The position numbers were made by a program, and so were the translations under genes. A stretch of DNA of 64,000 bases from Tenebrio molitor (taxonomy: Eukaryota > Arthropoda > Insecta > Coleoptera > Tenebrionidae): the NCBI RefSeq assembly GCF_963966145.1, contig NC_091047.1, positions 12,400,001 through 12,464,000 on the forward strand, given 5' to 3'. Within the stretch, counting starts at the first letter, position 1; every line of letters begins with the position of its first letter. Shown here one piece after another: positions 35,734 through 46,389 of the stretch. Below the pieces are notes generated by a model that saw nothing but the letters and a program-made list of their open reading frames with translations, was not told the DNA's origin and ran no database searches.

Positions 35734-36345
35734 ACTCCAACACCATGGCTACATGTCCTAGCGCACATTATTCCGTACGATATTAGAAGAAAATACGTAA
35801 CAAAACGAATTTGGGATAAATTTCAAAATTCACCGAACATGTACTCCATAACACAAGACATGGCAAATTTACCACCCTTTAGATTAAAATCGCGTAAACC
35901 ACTTTGGAAAGAAGAATTTCTCATGGAACCATTTTCCAAATTTGACTATTGGAAAGCAGCCTGGCAAGACGTAGATATTTTCAATAAAAATCTAATTGAG
36001 GATCCTACAAAACAACTTCCGGGATTTGACCTACCTAGGAAAATCTGGTGTAAATTAAATCGTTTTAGAACCGGGCATGGCAAATGCAATAATATGTTGT
36101 TTCACTGGAACATTCGTGAAAACCCTTCTTGTGAATGCGGTGCAGAAAAAGAAACCATCCAACACATTTTGGAAGAATGTCCCCTTACTAAATTCCAGCA
36201 AGGTTTCTCCAAACTACATCTACTTACCGAAGACGCCCTAAATTGGCTACAACAAATTAAAAACATATAATTTACCATAATTATTTTATGAATTTCGAAT
36301 TTTAATTGTAATTTTCTTCATACGAATATATATATATATATATTA
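35734..36345 (+). mobile_element. LINE 3-prime fragment (jockey/CR1-like)
   Basis: In-frame peptide from TPWLHVLAHIIPYDIRRKY through KIWCKLNRFRTGHGKCN and CECGAEKETIQHILEECPL to WLQQIKNI is the typical C-terminal end of jockey-like reverse transcriptase ORFs: a conserved RTG-x-G-x-C block followed by a CxC...H...C knuckle. The fragment starts after an in-frame stop, so it is 5-prime truncated, and its 3-prime end runs into a (TA)n tract. Cysteines and histidine are intact, so the insertion is probably fairly recent. Confidence 0.8.
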
Positions 36346-36350
36346 ATAAA

Positions 36351-36707
36351 ATGGTTTTCTCGTTGGAACATGACATAAAAGTCACCAAAAATCACCAGAA
36401 TTTATTTCCAACTCAATCAGTACTTGTTGCTCACACGGTATATGCCGTTCACGATTATTTTAAACACGCAGGAGGCCGCGATATTTTTTTGTTAGATTGG
36501 CGTCAGGTCTTGTCATATGACGTTTCGTTTTTAAATATTCGCATTGTTGTCAATTCCGTCATTAATTTATTTAATAAGAATTTACCCAGAACTGCCCTAC
36601 AAATATGTATGTTTCATTTCAATTACAATTTTACGATTATTGTTCCTAATGCGTTCAATTATTTAAAAAATGTAAAAACTTGGGAGCAGTGTTCGGTTGA
36701 ATTATAA
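36351..36707 (+). CDS. Unrecognised open frame
   Basis: 118 codons from ATG to TAA directly after the LINE tail. No family features, no splice structure and no poly(A) signal close by. The AT-rich composition makes a chance frame possible. Listed only because of its length. Confidence 0.15.
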   Translation: MVFSLEHDIKVTKNHQNLFPTQSVLVAHTVYAVHDYFKHAGGRDIFLLDWRQVLSYDVSFLNIRIVVNSVINLFNKNLPRTALQICMFHFNYNFTIIVPNAFNYLKNVKTWEQCSVEL

Positions 36708-36959
36708 CCTAAAATAGATTTATTAAGACAAAGTTATTTAATGTCATGGAAATAAGTCGTCAGTGTCAATTTTTCATAGACGTTCGTCTATCACATCAAA
36801 ATACGCTAAATTATGGACAAAAAAAAAGAAACAGAAAATTTGAACAAAATTCCACACGAAGTAAACATTTTTTGCAATTTTTTTCTCTTCTGCTGTGTTG
36901 ATTACAATTTAATTATTTCTGTAGAAAGCTGTATCACGTGTAAAGAGTGACAAAGTATA

Positions 36960-37660
36960 CCCCCAGTTAGAAGACGTAATCAATTTCACCAATTAAGTCC
37001 TTTTGAACGGGGGCGCATAATTGGTCTACGAGAAGCAAGATTTTCGTACCGACAAATCACAGCTCAGGTTAACCAAGGAGGGAGTGTTGCATTGTTGTCA
37101 AGCATGGTTTGAAGAAAGAAGAGAGAACCTCGTGTTCCCCGGTCAGGTCGACGAAGAAATACTACAGCAGCGCAAGGCCGATATTTAAGAATATTGGCAT
37201 TAAGTGACCGTCACAATTCAACACGTTGAGTAGGAGATGAGTGGTTTGGTGTTGAAGGTCGGTCGATACATATATCGTGGTATTAGGTCGTTTGGACTTC
37301 AGTCATGCCGTCTACATTTGATGCTGCCTTTAACAGCAGAACACAAACGACAACGACTAAATTGGTGCCGAAGCCGAACACAAGAACACTGGGATAATGG
37401 AACATGGCCACGAAGGAACCCTCCTCCAACAAGATAACACTAGACCATATATAGCTTGGATATCTATGCAATGCCTAGATTCCTAGAAGAAGCTGGCGTA
37501 GATGTGCTTCCGTGGACCACCCCATTCGCCAGATCTATCGCCCATCGAACGTCTGTGGGACATTATCCGACCTGATCAGATCTATGCCTCGTCGAGTGGC
37601 AGAGTGCATAAACGCATGTGGAGAGGCTACTCATTATTAACAATCATCAAGAAGAACTGC
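36960..37660 (+). mobile_element. Tc1-like transposase relic
   Basis: Translated in changing frames, the block gives a helix-turn-helix start (LSPFERGRIIGLREARFSYR), an Arg-rich linker, a TAEHKRQRLNWCR-type block, LQQDNTRPYIAW (catalytic Asp region) and a final region corresponding to ARSIAHRTSVGH. Many frame shifts and a missing middle show it is long dead. Ends not defined. Confidence 0.75.
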
Positions 37661-40164
37661 TGAACGAACGAAGTACCAAAAAGATTCAGCTTGAGTTAAC
37701 ATTGGAACGTCTCTTCTAAAATCGCCTTCAAAAAAACCTATAATGTTACATTAGGTGGAACTGAATGACCTAAGAAATGTGGTATATAATTTTCATCTCG
37801 GTGAAGGATGAAAAAAGAGGCTGGAAGAAAAAAGGTACCAGAATTAATCACAAATATTTTTTGATGAAGATGTAATTTGTAATTTTTTGTGCTGACTTTC
37901 TTCTTCTATACCGACGCCTATATTCTAAAATTCTAAATGATACTGACAACTTATTTTTTTAACATTAAACACCTTCTGTTTTTGCTATCTAATTTGAGTT
38001 TTACTCCATAGACATTCGACACTTTGGACCAACAGTTCTTTTCACCTTCAGAACTGTGTAAACAAGTCAATTATTCTTACACGCATTAGGTGAAGAACAG
38101 AACGAACCTATAATCCAGACATCTATCAAATTAAAGGTAGATTAGCTGCATTGTCTGACATTGTAACAACAGATCCACCCGGTTTAGACGAGGATATTTA
38201 CATTCGAGACGGATTTGCAAATATTTGAGCCTGTTGACTGTTACCTGTTGTACGATCTAATCAACAACCAGAACCTTCGGCGCCCTCTATATCCTCATAC
38301 ACACAACAGAAGGAGACGGATATAGCGTTAGGAGGCCAATAATACGATTATTTCGTATTAGTTCACTCTTTATTGCCGCGATTCCACGACAAACATCAAA
38401 TATGTGCTTTATACACATGCGTGCCTGCTACGCCTTTTAATTCCTGCTTCAGACGTCAGGATATAGACACGAGTCGTGACCTACAAGGAAAAACATAATT
38501 TTTGGAATCAATTGGATGCAAAAAGTTTGTTCGTAAAAAGAAACTTGTCAAATTTTCAGTATCTATATTATTCACCTCCGCGAAACGCGAATATTTCATG
38601 AAACAGAAAAACATTATAATTTTTAATAACTCCCATATTGACATAACTGAATGAATATTCCATTTAGAGATACATAATTAATTTTGTTGTGCGAGCCGTT
38701 CTTATAAGTTTCCATTTTAAAGTTGGTCTCATCCGAGTGGAGGCAAAGGGTTGAGATGACGCTGAACAAACAACAAGACGAATCTGAAGCGCTTCCTTAA
38801 TTAATAAACTTCTACTAATGAAAGAAATAATTAATTTCTGCCTGCCACTGCGGCGCTATTTTAGACAAAATCACTAAACTTGCCGAGACCTTTGTTTCGT
38901 CGTTCTTAAATTTTCCGACAGTGTTGTTGCAATTTCCGACCGTCGCGTTCGCCATCACATGATTGTTGCTCATGTGAAAACTGAGTTTTCCTTCTTCGTC
39001 TCAAATAAATGACCGATAATTTGCGAGTTTCTCTTCAATTTCTTTACGGTCAATGTTTCAGAGGCGCGACACATGTAATAATGAGTACATTGTTTACACA
39101 AGCTGACGTCAATGTTTGTCCTGTCTGACATATTGCGAACGGCGAAGGGTAATTTCCTGCCCGGTTTTCGTAGCTGCTCAACGCTACGCCGATATTGCCT
39201 CCATATGGCTTTTCTAAAAGCATTCGGGATAAAATGGAAAGGTGACAGGGAGATCTCGTGTTTGCCTACAGTAATAAACTGTAAAAAATCGCATGTTCTT
39301 TAATCCAATTTCAAGGCATTTGACCGATGAAAGTTATTCATTTCAATTCAAAATTTTACAAGAATATTCTATCTTTATGCACACTCTTAGAAATTACACA
39401 TTATTCACAAAATTATTAATAAATAATAAATTAAAAAAGAAAAGTACTGACGCTTGCATCGATGATGCGACGGACATCTTCACAATGTCGATTTAGATTT
39501 ATGCGTTTTAGTACAAATTAACTGAGTTCGTCTGAATTCCCTAAATTGATTAAAGAAACCTGCAAACCTGTATTGTCGGTGTTTTTAAGATTTAAGTCTA
39601 GATTTCTTGTTGAAACAATGCCCCTTCATTCAACTCTAATTTGTATTAGAAAATTATTAATGCAGCTAAAATAAAACATTTACTGATGATTATATTATAA
39701 CGTTTAAAGGATGGTCAACTCTTATCAATCATACATACTTTGGTGCTCGACTGTTAGATACGTAGTAAGGTCTAAAAATGCTACATCCGAAAACACTTAT
39801 CATCTTTGCTTTCTTAAGGAACACTCCATTCCATAAATTCTGTTTTTGATATAAAATAATGCTAAAAAAGCTTCTGCAACAGATCCCCTTTTTCTTTGGA
39901 AACACCAAAAGAAGTTCTGACATGCATCTTGAACTGACCATGTTCCTAATAAGTGATAAGATATTCCGAAACATTACAACAACGCAAGAACGTTGTGGAA
40001 ATGGATGAGGAAGAATTATATGCTCCTGATAATGTCCTGGAAAAGGCAAGTGCCGCGAGTTACCAAATGGGCATATTAGGTGGCTGTGAATTGATATAGT
40101 TATTATTATATTACTTATTATTTTCATAAAATCGAATTTCAATTATGCGTGAATGAAAACTAGA
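37661..40164. other. Non-coding, nothing certain
   Basis: No supportable gene. Short peptides around 38100-38220 and 40010-40090 look slightly protein-like but match nothing I recognise. Confidence 0.4.
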
Positions 40165-40206
40165 GAGCGAAAGAGAGTGAGCGAAAGACAGTGAACGAAA
40201 GAGAAA
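40165..40206. repeat. Three 14-bp tandem repeats
   Basis: Units GAGCGAAAGAGAGT, GAGCGAAAGACAGT and GAACGAAAGAGAAA follow one another without gaps. Confidence 0.8.
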
Positions 40207-40292
40207 CCTTTACCCACTTGTAACCATGGATACAGACTCACTTTCTAGGGAAGTATCGAACAATAATTTTTACTATTGCCGGAACGTTATAT

Positions 40293-40684
40293 CGGGTGAT
40301 CAAGAAGGACTGTTTAAGTTGGCAATACAATTAAGAACATTTTTTTATTCAGCTATTTACAACACTGCAACCGGATATGTTTTATGGGTTTGTTTGACAA
40401 TTATCTGACGTAGCATTAACAACGACAAAATGGTAGATTATGAGAGTAAAAATTAACGGCAAAAAGAAATCAAAGTTGGAATTCGGAATAATAATCTAAA
40501 AATTAACTGAAGGAAATTCGAACAATTCACCGGCATGTTTAATTAAATTTGAAATGTCAAATTTGACTTGTCACTGATGGGGCTGTCAGTGTGAAGCCAT
40601 CAACAACCGGAAGTTACTCCACTTGTACCATTTAAAAATAAAATTCAGTATCACCAACTTAAACAGTCCTTCTTGATCACCCCG
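40293..40684. mobile_element. MITE family with GTGATCAAGAAGGACTGT ends, copy 1
   Basis: The left end CGGGTGATCAAGAAGGACTG and its right-end counterpart CGGGGTGATCAAGAAGGACT continue together through TTTAAGTTGG. The core is non-coding. The element at 55666 has related ends. Confidence 0.85.
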
Positions 40685-40775
40685 TACATGTGCATTGAGG
40701 CACTACCAGGAAAAGTAACTAGGCGCGCTTATAAGGTATTTGAAATTTATGACAGATTTCTCACTAAAGGCTGTA

Positions 40776-40940
40776 TGACACGATGCTAAATTTTGTAGAA
40801 AATTTGTTAGAAAATGAGAGAGGACCAATGAACGATCAGGATCTGACAAAGACAGACTATGATCCTGATCGTTCATTGGTCCTGATCGCGGGTCTCTCTC
40901 ATTTTCTAACAAATTTTCTACAAAATTTAGCATCGTGTCA
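40776..40940. repeat. 165-bp foldback palindrome
   Basis: Arms start TGACACGATGCTAAATTTTG on both strands and pair almost perfectly for about 65 bp around a short loop near 40843-40860. The right arm has an extra 10 bp (CCCGCGATCA relative to the left arm). A transcript would form a long hairpin. Confidence 0.9.
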
Positions 40941-41322
40941 AACAAGCTTAACGTACAATTCAATCATAAGTTTTAAGCGATCTTGAGTTTGACAAACCAC
41001 ATCTAAAACATTTTTACTATACATATGTGTCGTTATAACTCACAGCGGTATAATTAGATATAATCAAACGGAAAAATAAACAAAGCAAATTAAAAATGAC
41101 GTATTAAAATTTTTTACAATAATGAGTAGTCGGTGAAGCGTTAACAAAAAATAACAATTTACCTAAATTGCCATTTCTCTTGATGACCACTTTTGCCTTC
41201 GGTTTAAATTGTTTGAATTATTTTACTCTTTGAACATAACACAATAAGCACTAAAAGTGATTTAGACGTGAGGTATTTTTTTATTTTGATTTAATAAGTC
41301 GATTGTGAAAATTATTTTTAGT

Positions 41323-42258
41323 ATGAAGTCCAAAATCGTATCAAGTGTGTTTTTAGCACTGTTGATGCAAGTGCTAGTTGACGGTACAACGCACGGGATA
41401 TCTGAAAATGTATCATATTTGGAATTTGTTGAAAAATTATCGCCCTGGATGACTAGGTCCATAATTGATACTATAACTTGTTCGTTCGATGAAAAGGATG
41501 CAATTTGCAGTTTTATTAATAAACCCGGTAGATTAACGAGCGATATTATGGCAAACTTCAAAAACGTTGAACAGTTAAATTTCAATTTAGGTAATATGAG
41601 TGAAGTTAACATTAGTAACACCGCTTTGGAAAATCTGTCCAAGCTGAAAGAATTAAACATGAGAAATATTTTTGTCAAAGCAGCATATTTCGTAAAATTG
41701 AATTCGCTAAAAATTGTATATGCTGTGGAATGTGTTTTTGAAGATGCAGATCAAGTATCTTTCTTCGAAAATGTATATAATTTGGAAGAATTATGGATTT
41801 CATTAAGCCACCTTACTACCGTAACTCAGAAGCTGTTCAAAAATTTAGGGAACTTGTCAGCACTGATTTTAACTGAAAATCATATCGAAACAATAGAAAT
41901 GGATGCGTTCAGTGACTTAAAAAATCTAACACTAGTTAATCTTAGCAAAAATAAAATAGTCAATATAGATAACTGTTTTCAAAATTTACCAAAGTTATCC
42001 ATTCTTTCAGTGTCAAAAAATTACATCAGAAATTTAAAATGGAACCAGTTTAAAAAATTACAATCTTTGGCATATTTAGATGTAGCTGACAATGAAATTG
42101 ACTCTTTTGATGCTCAACCCATCGGCTCGGCCTTTCCAAATCTTCGTGTTTTTAAAATTTATGGAAATTTGGTTTCTTCCATAGAAATGAAGCATTTCGC
42201 CAGCAAATTAAAATTAATTTTAAACGACTCCACGGTCATTTATTATCCGTTTATATAA
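41323..42258 (+). CDS. Secreted leucine-rich-repeat protein
   Basis: 311 residues. The ATG at 41323 lies one base after an acceptor-like TTATTTTTAG, suggesting a 5-prime UTR intron. Residues 1-21 form a signal peptide (basic start, then VSSVFLALLMQVLVDG). From about residue 85 there are some eight LRR units, clearest at LSALILTENHIETIEMDAF, LTLVNLSKNKIVNI, LSILSVSKNYIRNL and LAYLDVADNEIDSF. There is no membrane segment, no C-terminal cysteine cap and no cytoplasmic domain, so a secreted binding protein is likely. Ligand unknown. Poly(A) signal at 42354. Insect LRR proteins of this kind act in immunity, adhesion or development; the sequence does not decide. Confidence 0.85.
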   Translation: MKSKIVSSVFLALLMQVLVDGTTHGISENVSYLEFVEKLSPWMTRSIIDTITCSFDEKDAICSFINKPGRLTSDIMANFKNVEQLNFNLGNMSEVNISNTALENLSKLKELNMRNIFVKAAYFVKLNSLKIVYAVECVFEDADQVSFFENVYNLEELWISLSHLTTVTQKLFKNLGNLSALILTENHIETIEMDAFSDLKNLTLVNLSKNKIVNIDNCFQNLPKLSILSVSKNYIRNLKWNQFKKLQSLAYLDVADNEIDSFDAQPIGSAFPNLRVFKIYGNLVSSIEMKHFASKLKLILNDSTVIYYPFI

Positions 42259-42353
42259 ATTATCCAAGAATATGTGTAGGATGTATTTGACATATATTTT
42301 CATGTTTTAGCAACTACATATTTATATCTGTGTAGGTATGCTATAATTACTGC

Positions 42354-42359
42354 AATAAA
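42354..42359 (+). promoter_or_regulatory. Poly(A) signal AATAAA
   Basis: Lies 96 nt past the stop of the LRR gene. Confidence 0.6.
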
Positions 42360-42446
42360 CACGTAAATTTTTATTTTATGAATACAATTTTGTTATTTAC
42401 GATTGAAAATTAATAAATACTACTGTACTTAGTATAATTTGTTCCT

Positions 42447-43198
42447 TATACCGGGTGGGGCATCGTATACGCGCACGCGAGAAATCGCGACTTCTAATTA
42501 AATAAAATTGTCGAAATTTTTCACACTTACCTGGCTATTGGTAAGGTACATTTCACAATTTTTTTGATAATTTTTCACTTACAAACAAAGCCAAAAAAAA
42601 AATAAAATGTAAATTTCAACCAAAAAGTTAAATTCTAATTTTTACACTGACCTACCCAGATTCACTTCCTATAATTATTTACGAAATCAGCGGAAAAAAA
42701 CACCAATTAGATTTTGAATTAAATGCAGTTTTACATTTCAACTTTCAAAATCATTTTTATTTATGACCTGCTACTTGTGCTGTGGTAAATTTAGGTGACA
42801 ATGGAAATTGTCAATTTTATGGCAAAAAGGTTTAAAACGGTCGGCAATACCTTTTGTTGGGAAATTATACCATTGTGCCATAAATCACGCGTCTGGTTTG
42901 CGTTTAAATAAAAAAGCGAATTATTTAGTTAACCAAGTCAAAATTTATAATTGTGCCACCAGGGTTTGATGCGCTAACAGATACAGATTCATTTAGTGTA
43001 AAAACTTTATAGGTAAATTAACAGTTAATTTCAGAAAACTAATAAAACTGTTACGGCCTTATTTATTAACAAACATTTTTTTTAAAATTCTCAAATATAC
43101 CTTATCAATAATTAGTTAGATATATAAAATTTCGACAATTTAATTTAATTAGAAGTCGCGATTTTTCGCGTGCGCGTATACGATGCCCCACCCGGTAT
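42447..43198. mobile_element. 752-bp element with ~75-bp near-identical TIRs
   Basis: Both ends start TATACCGGGTGGGGCATCGT and continue through ACGCGCACGCGA, ATCGCGACTTCTAATTAAAT and TTGTCGAAATTTT with about three differences. The core is non-coding. High TIR identity suggests a fairly recent non-autonomous element; TATA at the border hides the exact target duplication. Confidence 0.9.
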
Positions 43199-43550
43199 AG
43201 TTCATTTCAAAAATATATGCAGTGACGTCACGTTTGAATCAAGAAGTCGACATGCCGTTCGTCCGTATTTGACATTTGACAGCAAGGCATAATGAGTTGT
43301 TTATGTTACCGCCATTGTCAAAAAATTATAGTATTTTCTAGAGTTGGGCATAATCGATATATTTTGATAATCGAATAAATCGAAATAATCGCTGTAAATC
43401 ATCAAAATATCATTCGACTCTCCTATTATGTGCATTTATTTCGAATTTCTTACGCCGCGTCGAGTCAGACGCATGTCAATAGTTCTATGTTACTCAAATC
43501 GTACGGTTGGGAGTGAGATACATAGAGCGACCATCTTAATAGCGCACGTA

Positions 43551-44451
43551 CAGTTAATTTCAAAATTATAGAGTACACCTAATTTTCTACAGTGTGAAAT
43601 GTACTTACATCTTTTTGTCAATGATCAATATCAATTTTGACAAACAAAACGCCTAATCTAACCCAAAACGAGAAAGTGCTCATTCTTTCCAAATTAGAAG
43701 AAGGGTGGTCGACTCGGAGGGCAGCCCAGGACTATAATATCGCGAAGAGCACTGAGAAGAGGATAAAATAGACAATATTATGGTGTTCTAAAATATCAGC
43801 GACATTTTATGTTGTCAAACTTACTTAACCTATATAAAAAATATGACGCTCAAATTTCAAAAAGCCATCTTTACATGCGGAAAAAACTGTAATAATTCAA
43901 CTTCTTGATTTTTGAGGTGTACAATCGCGGCCATCCAAAAGTGAACGATAGCTTGCGAAAATTTCCGTATTTTTCGTTAGATTAAATCAGGCTGTATTCA
44001 TTGGCGTTCGTGCAGCAGGCGTTACTATTTTAATAATAAAAAGTTGTAATAATAAAAATGAGACTGAGAAGTAATTAATACATTATTAAAGTGAAAGTAA
44101 ACTTTAGTAAAGAAACCTTTCCAACACCTATTCGCATTGGCCTCTCAAGTTTGTTTTCTTGCCAACCCCTCTTTATATTGAAGATGCAAGTCTTACTGCA
44201 ATGTAATTCTCTCGCCACAGCAGCCAACGACCAATTTTATTTTAGCTTTGCAGTAGCCCTAGCTGTCTGCATCGGAGTGAGATGTGGCTGATGTGGCATT
44301 TAAAAAAAATAGTTTCAATAATTTTTTTATCGCTAGTGTCAAACTTTGACATTTTAGGACGCCTATGATTTAAAGTAAAAATCAAACTACAAAAAAAAAA
44401 CGTTCACTTTTGGATGGCCGCGATAGTACTCGATAATTTTGAAATTAACTG
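43551..44451 (+). mobile_element. Pogo/Tigger-like element, interrupted by another MITE
   Basis: Ends CAGTTAATTTCAAAATTAT in inverted orientation, TA on both sides, and a CAGT start, as in pogo/Tigger elements. The frame at 43654-43770 reads LTQNEKVLILSKLEEGWS then RRAAQDYNIAKST, a CENP-B/pogo-type helix-turn-helix that soon hits a stop. The rest of the transposase is absent. The element at 43923 has landed in it close to its right end. Confidence 0.8.
43923..44425. mobile_element. Nested MITE, TIR ATCGCGGCCATCCAAAAGTG, target duplication GTAC
   Basis: 503 bp with 25-bp inverted ends (ATCGCGGCCATCCAAAAGTG continuing GAACG). GTAC stands at 43919-43922 and 44426-44429. Removing the insert and one GTAC makes the host element's right end read like its left end through GAGTACACCT, which confirms the boundaries. 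Confidence 0.88.
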
Positions 44452-44731
44452 TAGCAGAGGCAACTAACTTGTTTGACATGTGTTGAAAGGAAATAGCTAC
44501 ATACACGTAGTTCGTGTTATAAACTAATAAGTACAACTGCATACCTATATTTTAAAAACAGACTATACCTACAGGGTATCTAATTATCTAAATTAAATCT
44601 AAAATAAATGATTATTTGACAAGGTTATAGGTGTCTTTAATTGAATTGAATGAAAAAATTGTTTGATTTGTATTACCACTTTTAAAATAAATTAAAACTG
44701 AAATATAAATCAACTGCAATTTAAAAGGTTC

Positions 44732-44946
44732 TAAACTCGGTACATGTTGCAAAGACACACTTGTCATTTGCAACAGCATTTTTTTCATATTTCTGAACCA
44801 AATAAAGGCACAAAGGGACCAGAAAATCATAGTTTGGGTTGAATATTTTCCATATAAGTACAGTTTTAAAGTAATTTCAAATGACTAATGCCATAAAAGT
44901 GCTGTTGCAAATGACAAGTGTGTCTTTGCAACCTGTACCGAGTTTA
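44732..44946. mobile_element. MITE, TIR TAAACTCGGTACAKGTTGCA
   Basis: About 48-bp inverted ends continuing AAGACACACTTGTCATTTGC and AACAGCA, two mismatches. Non-coding AT-rich core. Lies about 330 bp upstream of IBA57. Confidence 0.9.
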
Positions 44947-45062
44947 ATTATCTAGGTTCTATCTATTTTATATCCTTTATGATTACTTAATCTTCTTTCT
45001 TTACTTCTTTGGCGAGTCTTACAAATGACCTTGTCAAAATGTCAAAAAGCATTGATTTATTT

Positions 45063-45115
45063 GTCATAATCTTCGACCATACAATACAATGTATTGTATG
45101 GTCGAAGGTCATAAT
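45063..45115. repeat. 37-bp perfect palindrome between 8-bp direct repeats
   Basis: CTTCGACCATACAATACA, one central A, then the exact reverse complement (45071-45107), framed by GTCATAAT at 45063-45070 and 45108-45115. The 8-bp direct repeats look like a target-site duplication around a minimal or excised element. Sits in the IBA57 promoter region, about 160 bp before the start codon. Confidence 0.85.
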
Positions 45116-45276
45116 TCAAATATAACCTCAATATCATAACTCTATTGTAGTGCCCCCACATGAAGTTTTTAGTTATAAACGTGATTATTGAGTCAATTTG
45201 CTGAATGATTTATGGTAAGTCACAACATTTAAACGTGAAACAACTATAGAGAACTTTTCTAGGTTAGGTCTTAAAA

Positions 45277-46338
45277 ATGTTTAAAATCAAAACCTTATTA
45301 GGTCGTTTGCCGCTAAAGCGCTTCCTGTCTACGTCGCCAAATAATGTCTTGGAACATTTAAAAGAGAGAGCTTTGATACGCGTATCAGGTCATGAAGTGT
45401 CAAATTTTCTGCAAGGTTTAATTACGAATGATATAGAACATCTAAACTCTGGACCCGGAAGCATGTACACCATGTTTTTAAACAGTTCAGGCCGTGTGCT
45501 TTATGACACCATTGTATATCGATGTAAAGAAAAAGATACATATTTATTAGAATGTGATATTCAAGGTTTAGAGACTTTGCAAAAACACTTAAAACTGTAC
45601 AGAGTTAGACGTAAAATTGATATTGCTAGTTTAGCTGATGAATTTAAAATTTATGTCTTATTTAACGATAGCGTTATTAATTGCAATAGTACCGACGACC
45701 AAAAGATGTTGGACGGTGTAATAATTCCATGTCAAAAATTGAACGAATCTGTACCTCAGACAACGCACACTGTCCATCGGGATTTACTAATTTATCGCGA
45801 CCCAAGAGTCGCCCACTTGGGTTCACGAATCATTACAAAGTCTGACATAAATATTTCAGAACAAATTAGCGATATTGTTAATGTAGAATCACGTCCGGAC
45901 AGCACGAGAAATTATCGGTGGCTGCGTTATAATTTGGGCGTTGGAGAGGGATTTCTGGATTTACCTCCAAGAGACTGTTTTCCTCTTGAATGCAATTGCG
46001 ATTATTTGCACGGTATTAGTTTTCATAAAGGTTGTTATATAGGTCAGGAATTGACAGCTAGAGTGCATCACACAGGGGTAGTTAGAAAGCGTTTAATGCC
46101 AATTTATTTTACCAAAACACCAACAAAATCGCCTGATGAAAAAATTGTACAAGAGAATGTTAATCTAGGGAAACTAAGAGGTGTAGAAACTGATGTTGGA
46201 CTAGGTTTGTTAAGAATTACTAAAGCTCTAGCCGTCAACGAGATAAAAATTGGAGATGGAATCGGGACAACTCGTAAACCAAACTGGTGGCCGATTGAGG
46301 CCCCAAAGGAAAAAATTAATGTACCAAAGTCTCAGTAG
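45277..46338 (+). CDS. IBA57: IBA57, mitochondrial Fe-S cluster assembly factor (CAF17 family)
   Basis: 353 residues in one exon, close to the usual length of about 350. The basic, hydroxylated N-terminus (FKIKTLLGRLPLKRFLSTS) fits a mitochondrial targeting signal. The body is the folate-binding GcvT-like fold; the family signature KGCYIGQE is at residues 251-258, followed by LTARVHHTGVVRKRL. Known role: with ISCA1/ISCA2 it makes 4Fe-4S clusters for mitochondrial enzymes such as aconitase and lipoate synthase. No poly(A) signal before the next start codon, only 51 nt downstream, so it may share a transcript with CDPF1. Confidence 0.95.
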   Translation: MFKIKTLLGRLPLKRFLSTSPNNVLEHLKERALIRVSGHEVSNFLQGLITNDIEHLNSGPGSMYTMFLNSSGRVLYDTIVYRCKEKDTYLLECDIQGLETLQKHLKLYRVRRKIDIASLADEFKIYVLFNDSVINCNSTDDQKMLDGVIIPCQKLNESVPQTTHTVHRDLLIYRDPRVAHLGSRIITKSDINISEQISDIVNVESRPDSTRNYRWLRYNLGVGEGFLDLPPRDCFPLECNCDYLHGISFHKGCYIGQELTARVHHTGVVRKRLMPIYFTKTPTKSPDEKIVQENVNLGKLRGVETDVGLGLLRITKALAVNEIKIGDGIGTTRKPNWWPIEAPKEKINVPKSQ

Positions 46339-46389
46339 CCAATTGTGTGAGCGTTGCATTTTGTGTTCACAGACTTACTCAACTGAAAA

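Noticed and set aside
39729..40142. 137-codon minus-strand frame
   Set aside because: No family features; the composition looks like non-coding AT-rich DNA.
40703..40986. Two overlapping open frames on opposite strands
   Set aside because: Both result from the foldback palindrome; the peptides mirror each other.
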